Source: Leucaena leucocephala (Eukaryota; Streptophyta; Magnoliopsida; Fabales; Fabaceae). From it: a DNA stretch of 64,000 bases. The stretch lies in NCBI GenBank assembly GCA_037074615.1, contig CM073560.1, positions 9,617,501-9,681,500 on the forward strand. Direction: 5' to 3'. The position numbers and the translations under genes are program-made. Shown in pieces: positions 36,125-47,254 of this stretch. The notes under the pieces are model-generated. The model saw only the letters and a program-made list of their open reading frames with translations. It ran no database searches and was not told where the DNA came from. How positions within the stretch are numbered: position 1 is the stretch's first letter; every line of letters begins with the position of its first letter.

Positions 36125-36146
36125 GCTATACAGAAAATGAAAATCT

Positions 36147-39095
36147 CTACTCATTATCAGCCGGTCGACCTTCATTCTCATCTGAAGAAGGCCTGTTTTG
36201 GGCATGCTCATCGTTGGGGGTCTTCCCTTTAGGCCTCCTCTCAGTCCATCTACCCCAAACCCACCTTGAAATAAGGATTGCTCCTAATGCATAAACCTGG
36301 AATTAATAGAAAATTTATCATTCATCATTTTACTAAAGATAACTTGCCCCAGGTATTGCTAGGGAATATTTAAAATTGTTCAAGATAAACTAAAAGACAT
36401 GATAAAGCTAAACAATGATAATACTGTTTAAAAGCATTATTGCTTGACGTGACCATATAAATCATAAACTGTGTCAACCATCTTCCTTGTGTGTTTGTGT
36501 GTTACAAAAAGTTATATACATATAACAGGCCAAACCTTTGGAAAGTAGATGAGCATGGACAAAACTAAGTCAAGGATAGCATATAGCCTCAGAAGATACA
36601 AAGTTAGCCGAACTCCATATTCAAACCAAAAAGACAATCAAATTCAACATAAACTAACTATACCCGGTGCAATGTTCAAGTTAAATTTTGCAAGGAAAAA
36701 ACAGACAAGAATCATACATTAACGAGGCTTGAAGGCTGTCAGATTACGAGTTTTTCAAAGATATTGATCCCTGAGTAATATATGCATTCACATACCTCAT
36801 CACCTATTGGGATATTTGAGTGAAGAGATTTGACCATCAGAGTAAAGCGACTTAATTAGATTACTATAACTTTTTTTGTAGGCTTCCACACAAATCATTT
36901 ATCAATGTTCATTCAATTTCATGCGTATCTTCCAATTTATCCCCACATAACCTGCCCTCTGTGTCTGCATTTTCTGCCTAGCAATGAACATCTGTCATTC
37001 AGTGAATAACAAAATAAATTTCCAATAAACATTATCCCCACGTAACCTGCCCTCTGTGGATCGATAGGGGTAAGCTCCCCAAGGCTCGGTAAGACATGGT
37101 GTGGATTTCCAGCTGTTGTACAAATGATCAGTGGGAAGGTTCAATCCAACCAATACATAAAATTGTGAAAATACGTCAGGTGCTCATAGAAATTTTGTAG
37201 TAAATGTCTCCTTCTTGGTAATACATCAATCACTCATTAATCATGAATCCATTGTTTGAATGGCAAAGTGACCACACTTATTAAATGTATACAAAGCACC
37301 ACAGTTGTGTTACTGCAGAATGAAGCTAGTGCACTGTGCCCCACAATATAGGCACTGCTGGCCCAGTGCATATCAAAAGCCGAGTACATGAGAATCCTTT
37401 CATTGAAATCCCTCTCTCCCATGCTTAAGGTGTTAGGGCTCCTTGTGGGCTGGACTCCTCCCCCTCTGTTTTCTTCCCTTTCCCCCATCAGTCTCTATTT
37501 TTTTCTTTACTTTACTGTGTTGTTCTCCCTCTTCTTTTTCCTACCCCTTTGTTTTCTCCCTTTTCTCCCTCTTTTTCCATTTCTTCTGATCTTTTTCGTA
37601 GTTTACTTCCACCGTATTCTAACTTGTTTCTATCTAATTTTATTTGTGTCTATGAAATACCTTAACTTACACAGAAGAAGTTAAAGAGAATTATCAAAAA
37701 AAGAAAGAAAGAAAGGTTCAATAGCAAAAATAATTCAATTACCAAAGAAACCAAAAAGTAGGTATCGCCATTTTGTAGTTTATGCTTGATACATTTGGAA
37801 ATTGGATGCTTGTTGGAGTTTGTGTTAGTCTTTTGTTCTCTCTTCTTTCTGTATTACAATGCAAATAAGCTTTTTATGCACGAGCACTGCACTTAATTGC
37901 TGCAACTCATTGTGCCGCAAGCTGCATGCCAGTGGGCTGCATGTCGCCATATTAAGTATTGAAAATAGGAAATACAGGTAACTGAACTTTTAGAGTGAAA
38001 AAGACAAAACCCTTGAAATCCCATCCAATTATGGGATAAGATGGGGACTCAATTAACTTCATCATAAGTTTAGGAATCACTTCATCATCCAAATACTAAA
38101 GCAGTTGTGTCACACAGTAAACATGTAAACTAAAGCATGAGATCATTCAGAATATGCAGAGAAACTTATCAAAGGCAGCTTGACAAAGCCTCATGTTACT
38201 GATTGAATGCTTAGTACCCACCTAAATGTACTGCGCAAAATAAATTTTTAGTTAAATAAGACTGTTTGGGCCCCAACAAAAATTACAAAACTTTTACAAT
38301 AGAGTTTCTTTCAAGACAAACTTAATCTACAAACAGAATCTTGGAATACCACGGAGTTCAGCAACAAATTTAACTTGACATTAAACTTCAATTTTAATTC
38401 TTTGTAAATATTTGTTAGCTTTTTACCTTTTGTTCATTCAAATTCTGGTTCCATCATAAAAACCTGAAAGTTATGCTGCTGATTATTAAACTTGTAGCAT
38501 CTTCACTAGACCATGACAAGCGCTTCAATTAAATCACTGAAAGAATAATTTCTCATCTATGATCCACCTCTTCGATTTCATAAATATGTAGCCTACAACT
38601 CAGCGAATCAAAGCACTCAACAACAACAACAACAACAACAACAAAGCCTTTTCCCATTAAATGGGGTCGATTACATGGATCATACGACGCCATACGACGC
38701 CATTGTGCTCTGTCAAAAACTAAATCCATGGATCATATGTAGCCTACAACTCAGCGAATCAAAGCACTCAAAAAGAGAAAAAACAATACCTGCCAGAGTA
38801 TAATAGGATTGGAAGTTTTAGCAGACTCCTCAGCCTCAGTCTCCAACGGAGGAGGAACAACCAACTGGGTTTTCGGAAACCTCACAAAGTTAGGCTTAAC
38901 TCTATTGTTCCCAGTGTCTTCATCACCCACAGTCGCAGTTTGCCTCTCGACCTCTTTACCGGAGGCCTCCACAGGCTTTGAAGGGTTTGTCTTCAAGAAA
39001 GGCAAATCAAACTTAAAATTAGGGAAGAAAGGGAAAACGAATTTGGGTGCTTTAGGGTCTTTCCCTTCTATCACGATTTCTCTGGTTTGGGCCAT
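36147..39095 (-). CDS. Small single-pass membrane protein, two exons, function unknown
   Basis: Exon 1 is 39095-38790 (102 codons), exon 2 is 36296-36147 (49 codons plus TAG). The join is CAG/GTATTG donor and CCAG/GTT acceptor, phase 0. The start MAQTREIVIE is the only in-frame Met. Layout: acidic-basic N-terminus, a Phe/Pro-rich block (residues about 15-37, FVFPFFPNFKFDLPFLK), a polar linker, a proline patch (VVPPPL), and one membrane helix formed across the exon junction (about residues 97-115, IILWQVYALGAILISRWVW). A charged C-tail follows, ending in acidic residues. Total 151 residues. It resembles small conserved plant transmembrane proteins but I cannot name a family. No frame damage, so it is likely a working gene. 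The 2.5-kb intron holds a SINE. Its promoter region is only about 300 bp, between the ATG and a truncated LTR at 39398. Confidence 0.8.
38621..38735 (-). mobile_element. Truncated SINE (Au-like) in intron
   Basis: On the minus strand: GAGCACAATGGCGTCG(T), GATCCATGTAATCGACCCC, AATGGGAAAAGGC then a TTG tail of about nine units (seen as CAACAACAA from 38621). This is the 3' region of Au-type plant SINEs. The 5' promoter part is missing. Flanked by a 36-bp direct repeat (38585-38620 and 38736-38771), read as the target-site duplication. Confidence 0.75.
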
Positions 39096-39397
39096 TTTGA
39101 AGATGGGGTTAATTCCTCAGACGGCGGAGATAACAGTGTGGAATGGAAGCGGGGGTGAATGAAAAAAAAGAGAAAGAAGAAATATAAAGAAGTCGATAAA
39201 CAGTAAGAAACTTCAGAGAAATTCGAGAAACGGCGGGAGAGGTTTGCAAAACGCAGCGACTGGGGAAGCCACAAGAACGTTATGGACTAGCGAACAAGCT
39301 TTTAGGCTCAGGGCTATGGAAAAAATTCTAATTCTAATGGGAAAAATTGTTGAAAACTTCTTTATTATAAAATTTGTTGTGAAAAAACCTAAAAACT

Positions 39398-41004
39398 AAA
39401 TGAAAAGTTACATGAAGGTGTGTCTGGTGAAGCCAGAGGTCAGAGAACTAACAGAATCCTGAAAGGAGTCATATAGCAAAAGTTATTCACTTTTTAGTAA
39501 ATTTTGACGAGAGCTCATGAATATCCGATATCCGATTGTGAAATACAACCGGTAAGCAAGATGGGACTAAATGAGCCTAAATGACATCCCACAAGGCCCA
39601 CGATAATGCCAAGTGAAGCCCAAGCCCATTATATCAGTTCATCGGTTAAAGGGGTCATTGTCCAGAAATATTTAGAAGGTATGCAAAATGACAAAAATAC
39701 CCCTATATTATAAAATAATGAGTGAAGGGTATTTTAGTCATTTTACCCAGGTCAAAAGGTCAAAGAGAGCTATAGGAATAGTCGACCAAGGTCATAGAAT
39801 ATTCTGTTAAAATATGAAAAGATAGTAATGCCCTTAAAATTATTAAAATAAATAAAGAGGAAGGGATATGTAATTAAGTTAATACCCAATCCAAGAACAT
39901 CAATGATAAGAAGAATTCGAATACTAGATTTAAGATCAGAATATATATTATGGAATGTCAGAAAAATTAGGTTTAGAAAACAGTCTTTTTTATAAAATTG
40001 GATTGAGCTGGTACAGGATTGGACTGAATGGACTGGAGGTTTCCAGAAATGATGACTCGCCAGGTGAGGTGTTCTAAGGGACCCACCAAGGCGCCACCTA
40101 GCATGTAAGGTGTCCTTGATGATGTTATCTTGATGATGCAGGTGAAACTTCTTGAGAAAACTAAGAGATTTGAGCCGCTCATCGCGATTCTATCTGGACC
40201 GACCATTCAATTTTCCTTCACCTATAAATACCCCCACCTTCTCCCATTCCATTCACAACACGGCAAGGAAGAGAAAGAAGAGAGAGAGAAAATGAGAAAA
40301 AGAGAAAGAGAAAGAAAGGAAGAAAAAGAAGGAGTTCTGGCTGAGTTAGGAGCAATCTAAAGAGTTTAAGGACTCAACAAATTTAGGAATAAGGTAAGTA
40401 ATTTATTCTAATCCCTGCTCTAATAAATTATAGGATTGTTCTTATAAATTTAATAGTTAAAATAGAGAAATATCTCTTTCTATAAGGTTAGATGTGGATA
40501 GAAAGAAAGTTAAGGGATTGTCAGAATAGGGGTATTACCTCAGGTTAAGCTTGAGTTAAATAAAACTATACTGGATAGAATAATAATAAAAATATTATTA
40601 TGCCTTGTATAGGCTCTGACCTATGAAAAAGAAGGAACCTTAGAGCAGAAACTAAGGACTAAAGGAAAAGCTACATGACAGGTAGTAAACTTATCTAAAC
40701 TTGTATGTGTTGAATGTATGGTTGATTGTGTTATGGCTTGATTGATTCACGTTATTCATATGTAATTATTGAAGCTCTGTGCTATGATCAATTTGGCCAA
40801 TTGTATTTCATATGTTACATGAAAGCATGCATATTACATTATGTTAACACAATCATAAGCAAGCACTAATACCAACCATTGATACATACATTGTTTAGTA
40901 CCGTTTGCTACTGAGATTTCCTCTAAAATCTCATCCCTATCTTTTCCAAACATAACAGAGTACTGTTTTAGAGAAGATGGAGCTTAGGAAAGTGAGGTAT
41001 AACA
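39398..41004 (+). repeat. 5' LTR of outer long-LTR element, left part missing
   Basis: Matches 56337-57946 of the 3' LTR. The first about 530 bp are absent, with the break near GAAAAGTTACA at 39401. Ends GAGGTATAACA at 41004. TATA CTATAAATACCCCC at 40222, GGTAAG donor-like site at 40393-40398, hairpin at 40913-40932. Faces away from the minus-strand gene at 36147-39095. Confidence 0.85.
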
Positions 41005-41008
41005 TTTT

Positions 41009-41020
41009 TGGTATCAGAGT
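41009..41020 (+). other. Primer-binding site of outer element
   Basis: TGGTATCAGAGT, complementary to initiator tRNA-Met except the last base, 4 nt past the LTR end. It fixes 41004 as the LTR boundary and the element's orientation. Confidence 0.85.
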
Positions 41021-43020
41021 AAAAGGTTCTGGCTCAGAGTATAAGATTCTGACACAGAATAGAAGGTTCTGGCTTAGTGATGCTCTGGTTTAGTTAGACT
41101 GACTCCCTTAAATAAGTTAGAGATTTGAACTAAAGAGTTTCCCTCCCTAGAGTAAGATATGGGGATGGTGTTCACTACTTAGAGAAGGATTCAGACAAGA
41201 AATAGTGACACCCAGATAAATGAAACTATACCCCGAGCCTTATAGTTTTACGAGGTAGTGTTCAAGGATATGACTATGATAGACCAGTCTTAGTCAGCTG
41301 TTACCTCTGAGGTCTCGTATTTCTTAGCACGATGTGGCTGGACTAAGCAGGATAATGTCTGAGGAGCAATTTTCTCTGTTGATAGAAATAGAAGCTGACT
41401 AGTCTAAGGTCAGTAAAGTTGCAATAGTAGCTCGAGGTATCATTTTGTGGCTAGGTACTACAGTGATGGTGATGATGATGAAGGACTAGTAGTCACAGAA
41501 AAGTGAGGTTGTGATGAGTTAGGCCATAGGTTGCGACTAATGTACACAGAGGAGTTTAAGTCATGACAGAAGAAGACCTTTGGTCGTGATGAAAGAACAC
41601 AAAACTGTCTAGTCGTGACAAGTAGATTGAGATGGTCATGACGGAAGTTCACAGAGAATGTGAGTCACAATTAGCCAATACTCAGGTAACGACTGGGATA
41701 CACAGAGACCCAATGTATGACAATGATGGGAATGAAGGTACCAACCTTGCTGAAGTTTATTAGCTAGAGGATTGGTATAAGGGATGACCAAGTCAGAGAG
41801 TATGAGATACAGAGATATGGAAGATCAGTTTAAGATGTTCGGAAGTAGATCCTCTGTGTGATCACTAGGAGTAGATCTACATTATGAAAGACTTTATTTA
41901 GCTAGTCTTTCCTGAATAGATAATCAAAAGTTAGATTAAGACTTGCCTAGGAATTATCCTAGCATAAGGTCTAAGGTTAGAGACGTGATGGTTAATAAAT
42001 AGAGAGCTAATGTTTCCAAAATAGAGGAACTCCATCATGAAGAAATAGTAACCTAACAGACCTAGGGTAGAGTACCCTAGAGAGCACAAGTAATAGAAGT
42101 AAATGATGAATGAGATCCATGCAACTCAGGTTCGCTAGGATCAAGAGAAAGACTAGACAGGAACCGCAGTCCAGCCAAGAATAGACTGAGACTGATAAAT
42201 AGATAGAAGAAGTTAAGAGATAGTAGAGAGATACAAAAGTTACTCCATAGAGATGGAGATTAATCCGCTCACCTGAGAAGTTTTTCTCAAGTAGTTTTAC
42301 AAGAAGCATTCCTCTCAGTTAGATAGAGATGAACATGAGGCTAAGAGTTAAAGTAGGAAAAAGGAACCCTTTGATGAATACTTAGGTGAGTTCATCCATA
42401 TGAACGGTAAGAGTTGAATGACTGAGCACTTGATTCATGAATTGAAGTATGTGCAACAAAGAAAGAATTTTTCTCAGGTAGTTGCAGAAGTTCAACAGAG
42501 CAGTAGATGTATGTAAGATTAGAAAAGAAGTTTATGATGTCTAGAGAGTGAAAGGTAGCTACAGTTTAAAAGATAAAGAGACTCCCCTATGTAAGAAAGA
42601 TTAATGATCAAAAGTTAGATAAAGTAATGAAGGGTTGAGTCTATACCCTAGTAAGAGGGTAACGTGGTAGCTTAAGTAAAAGAATTATTATTTCAGGTTC
42701 TTGAATAAATTATCATATCATGATCAGATAATGTGATAGATAAATATGACAGATAATGCGATAAAAGAAATAATATTTTAAAGTTTACCTAGTTAATTGT
42801 TTAATTGCAATGTGCGTATGATGGATAGTTGAGTAAATGATATGGCTTACGTTACCATAAGTTATGATGAATAGTTACATCTCCTTGTAGTTGTTATATG
42901 ATGACACGTATGTTAGAGTATGCTATGATAAATGAATACTCCTCATTTGCAGTATATGCAAGGTAGAGTATATAAGATGAGAAAGTTATGTTGCTCCCAC
43001 ACCATACGACATACAATAGT
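41021..43020 (+). mobile_element. Interior of outer element, 5' part (non-coding now)
   Basis: No frame over 100 codons in the sense direction. Near 41030-41090 a GGTTCTGGCTCAGAG-type short repeat. At 41470-41690 a decayed array of GTCGTGAC / GTCATGAC / GTTGCGAC motifs. Around 42240-42420 a fragment (EKFFSSSFYKKHSSQLDRDE-like in one frame) could be a very decayed gag. Interrupted at 43020 by LTR insertions. Confidence 0.6.
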
Positions 43021-46000
43021 TGTCATATCCCAATTTTTTCCTATCTGTATAAGACTGATAGAGAAAAGATATTTGGAAGAGATTATGACGATAAATAGAA
43101 AGAAAATATAATAATTAGATAAAGTTGTAAAGCAAAAGGGACTAAATTATAATTTAGTGAAAGTCTAGGGACTAAATTATAATTAGTGAAAGTTTCCAAG
43201 GACATAATGAACATTTTAGAAAAGAAATGGACTAAAATGAAAGTTCTAAAAGTTCTATGGTGCAAAATGCAAGTAGACATAAACTTTGGGTAATTAAGTG
43301 TAATTACAAAAAGTTGAAAGCCTAAAGTGCAATTTTCAAAAGTTCAGGGGTAAAATGGTAATTATAGAAAGTTGAGTCAGAAAAGGTAAAAAATTGCCCG
43401 GAAGCATTTTAGTCTCAAATTTTACCATAAAATATAGAAAGTTATTCTGATAAGTTTAACGCAACACATAATTTTGATTTGAGGTCCTAATAAATTGATA
43501 TTAATTTCCAAAGTCAGGAGATTATTATAGTATCTTCTGGACCTTATAATCAGATAAAATTTGATAGTAAATTCTTATAATTAATATAATAATTTATGAA
43601 CTTGACAGAAGTAAAAAAGGAGTCATGTAAAAGTTATTATGAAATTTAAGGTGAAATCGGACACCAACAAATGGTTAAAGGAAATGTAGAGAATTTTTTA
43701 TCAGGACTTCTGGGTCTCAAAAAATTATGAGACTTTGTAAGGAATTCATTTTATGTTAGAATAAATTTTTAAAAATGTCAGATCTAATAAAAGAGGTGTC
43801 TAGCATTTATCTCAAAAATCAGGGTAATTTAAGAATATCAGTATAAGGAAAGTGCCTTGGGATTTGTACCAATTAGCTATTACCCTAAAATAGGCCCAAT
43901 ATGGCTTCCTAGACAGGCCCAATAAGCCCAAGATCAAGTCTTGGAGCTTAAGTCAATTTTGGATATTTTATAATTTTTTTAAATAGAAAAATTAAAGGAA
44001 AATCAAGGAGATTCAAGAGGAAGCCAAGGAGCACATAGTGGGACCCATATCAAGGGACATATGGTGTCAAGAAGAAGAAAGAAACCTTATCCCATGTGCT
44101 AAAATTTATTAAAATAATACAAGAATTAAGTTAATGAAGATTAAAGAATTAAGTAGCCAATAAGATTAAAGATTAAGGAGTTGTAACAATTAGTTGAAGG
44201 AGGGATATTCTTTTCCCAAGATGCTAAAGTATTGTCTATAAATACCCCTCCATTTCCTTGCAAAATTGTGGCCTCTTGAACCTTGGAGAAAATATGGCCA
44301 AATGGAAACTCAAGCTCCCAAAAGGAGATTCAAGGCACTTTAGCTAGGGCTTAAGGTATGTAATCCTTCCTAGTTTATTTGTAAGTATTTTGGAAGGATG
44401 AAACCTAAGTTTTAATGGTAAAAAAGTGAGATATTATCTTGGTAACCTTATTGTTCAAATCTGGACAAAAATGAAGAAAGAAGAAAAGCAAGTTAGAATC
44501 AAGTAGAAGACACTTAGAAATGCTAGTTTGATGATTGGTTATTGAATTGAGTTGATATTTTTTACTTTGCTCTTTCTTGAGGCCTTTCGCCCAAGGCTAT
44601 TTTGGATAAGAGAAGATGGAATTTCAATGATCTAATGCTTCCATTGAATTTAAAATATGATTTGTGTAGGATTGGATAGGTTTGGAACTTTGAAAATATT
44701 GGAATTGAAAGCTGTACTTTTTGAAGTCTTCTCTGTTATTGTTCAAACACATGAACTGTCACATCCTAATTTTTTCCTATCTGTACAAGACTGATAGAGG
44801 AAAGAGGTTTGAAAGGGATTGTCACGATGAATAGAAAGGAAAAATAATGATTAGACAAAGGTATAAAGAAGAGGGACTAAAATGAAAAGTCTGAAAGTTC
44901 TATGGTGCAAAACTGAAAGTAGACAAAAGCTTTGGGCCATTAAGTATAATTATGAAAAGTTGATAGCCTAAAGTGTAATTTTTAAAAGTTCAAGGGCAAA
45001 ATGGTAAATATGAAAAGTTGAGTCAAAAAAGGCCCAAAAATGCCCAGAATCAGATTAGTCCCAAATTTTTTTAGTAAATAGAGAAAATTATTCTGACAAA
45101 ATTTTGATTTGAGGTCTTGAAAAATTGATATGAATTTCTGAAGTTAGAAAAAATTATTACAGTATTTTTTGGACCTCAGAATCAAATGAAATTTTATAGT
45201 AAATTCTTATAATTAATATGAGAATTTATAAAACTGACAGAGTCAGAAAAGAAGTCCTGTAGAATTTTTAATGGAATTTACAGTGGAATAAAATACTTGA
45301 TAAATACTTTCGAGAGAGGTTTCTTGGGATTTGTACCATAAAAGTAGTTGACCCATATAAAGGCCCAAGATGGCATACCAAAGGGACAACAAGGTAACTA
45401 AGCAGTTATGTGGGCCAGTGTCCAGAGGAACCCCAAAATATGAAATTATGAAAATACCTCTGTGTTGTAATAATGAACAAGAGATGAATGGAGGGCATTT
45501 TGGCCATCTTGGATAGGCCAAAATGCCAAGAAAAATACAGGGATGATTAATCAGAGTCAGTATATGCCCTGGTAAGATATAAAGAGGTGTGAAATGATAA
45601 TTATGCCCTAAGGGTCAATATATTGTAAGAAAGTGTACCAAGGGTATTTTAGTCATTTCTCAAGGGATGGTTAGCAGATAAATACTTAGTCTAACAATGT
45701 CAATGGTAGAAAAAACTTAAACACTAGTTTTCATGATAGAATACATATTCTAGAATATTATAAAAATTGGGAACATAAAACAGTCTGATTTTTGTGAAAC
45801 TGACCGAATCAGTACTGGACTGGACTAGAATTTTTTCTATCAGTATTTTCCCATTATGTCCACCAAACATAGCCTTTATGATGTCATTAATAAGGCTTCT
45901 AGGGCAGGCTTTTTGGAAGGTGGATTATGGACTATTAGATCAAATAGTAACCAAAGCAATCTTAGTCTTCCATTTCCACCCAACTTTTTCTATAAATACC

Positions 46001-47254
46001 CCCTTATTCATACTTGTTCAGCAGCTTAGAAACCTTAGGGAACCTCTACCAAAATTTACTTTGAAGCAAGAAAGAAGCATACACCTTGGAGCAATAAGAA
46101 AGGTAACTAGTTCCTTTGATCTTGGACTTTATTCTAGGAAGTTTACTCTTGGTTTTAAGAGATTTTTGTGACATTTTTCCCTTGATGTTGCTGCTGGACA
46201 TGCTGTTCATATGTGGTGGGAATATGAGTTTTATGTTATGGATGGTTTAGACAAGCTTAAACAAGCTAGAATCAAGTGGTATTAGCTTGGAAATCCAAGT
46301 ATGCATGTAAATAGAGTTGTGTTCTTGGCTGCCATTGTATGAATCACTGTTCATATGTTAGAATTTCATGATTTTGATGCTTCCAATGTGTTTAAAATGA
46401 AAAATTGTGTGGGGATAAAGTAGAAAAACAAGTAGTGGAAGCATTGGAATCAAAATGAGAATTTTTAGAAAACAAAGGAGGGATTACAGTTCTGTATAGT
46501 AGCCAAGGATGTGATTTGATTTTGGAAATTCTGATTTCATATTTGGATTCTACATGAAAAATTATGTGGAAATGAAACATGAGAATTTATTTTAGAAATA
46601 TTGAAGTATAAGTCATAAGTTAGACAAAGAATGGAATATAGTGAGAACCTAGTTTTGGAATTGTTTTAAAGTTGAGTTGTAACCTGATGTTACTTTGTAA
46701 TGGCTAGGTTTTGACATTTATGTGGGAAGAAGACTATCTCAAGAAGAGTGTGACAAGGATAACCTAAGAGGTAGTAATAATACCTAACTATAATCTTATG
46801 TTTGTTTGATAGTATGCTTGCTTGTTAGTTGTGATTCTTGGTTAAGCTTAAGATGATGTTTGATGATGATGATGAAGTATAAATGATTGCAGCTCCTTGA
46901 TCTAATGTCATGGCAATATGCATGTTAGAGTTTGCTTATGTATGATTATAAAGTAGCTCCCATATCATGATAACATGTTAGGCATTTAATCAAGCATACA
47001 TGTTATTATAGTTTGTATGACTTGCTATTGAAATTCCCATGAAATCTCATTCTTTCCATATACATAACCATGTATAGGTTATGGAACATCTCAAGGAACA
47101 AGAGTAAATGTAGATGAATGAACTTGTATAATAAGTTAAGATGACTACTTGACATTATGGGAAGATATTATGGGATGCATAGTATATGATAGTACGTATG
47201 TATTTTGAGGCATTGCTCTTGTGATGATAGTTTCCATGACTTAACTAGCGACTT

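Larger units (their letters stand above)
35288..36146. other. Spacer downstream of small membrane-protein gene
   Basis: No gene. Contains a (CACTTC)n run and a tandem duplication, listed separately. The part next to 36146 is the likely 3' UTR of the minus-strand gene. Confidence 0.5.

Noticed and set aside
37237..37684. Overlapping ORFs of 83 and 98 codons
   Set aside because: Composed of a pyrimidine-rich stretch of the intron of the 36147-39095 gene; no protein family resemblance.
40130..40360. 76-codon ORF, and the similar one at 57028-57309
   Set aside because: Purine-rich leader of the long LTR, downstream of the TATA box and before the donor-like site; it is not conserved as protein between the two LTRs.
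41009..41020. tRNA gene at the TGGTATCAGAG sequence
   Set aside because: Only 12 nt complementary to a tRNA 3' end; it is a primer-binding site, as is 26615-26626, and no cloverleaf is present.
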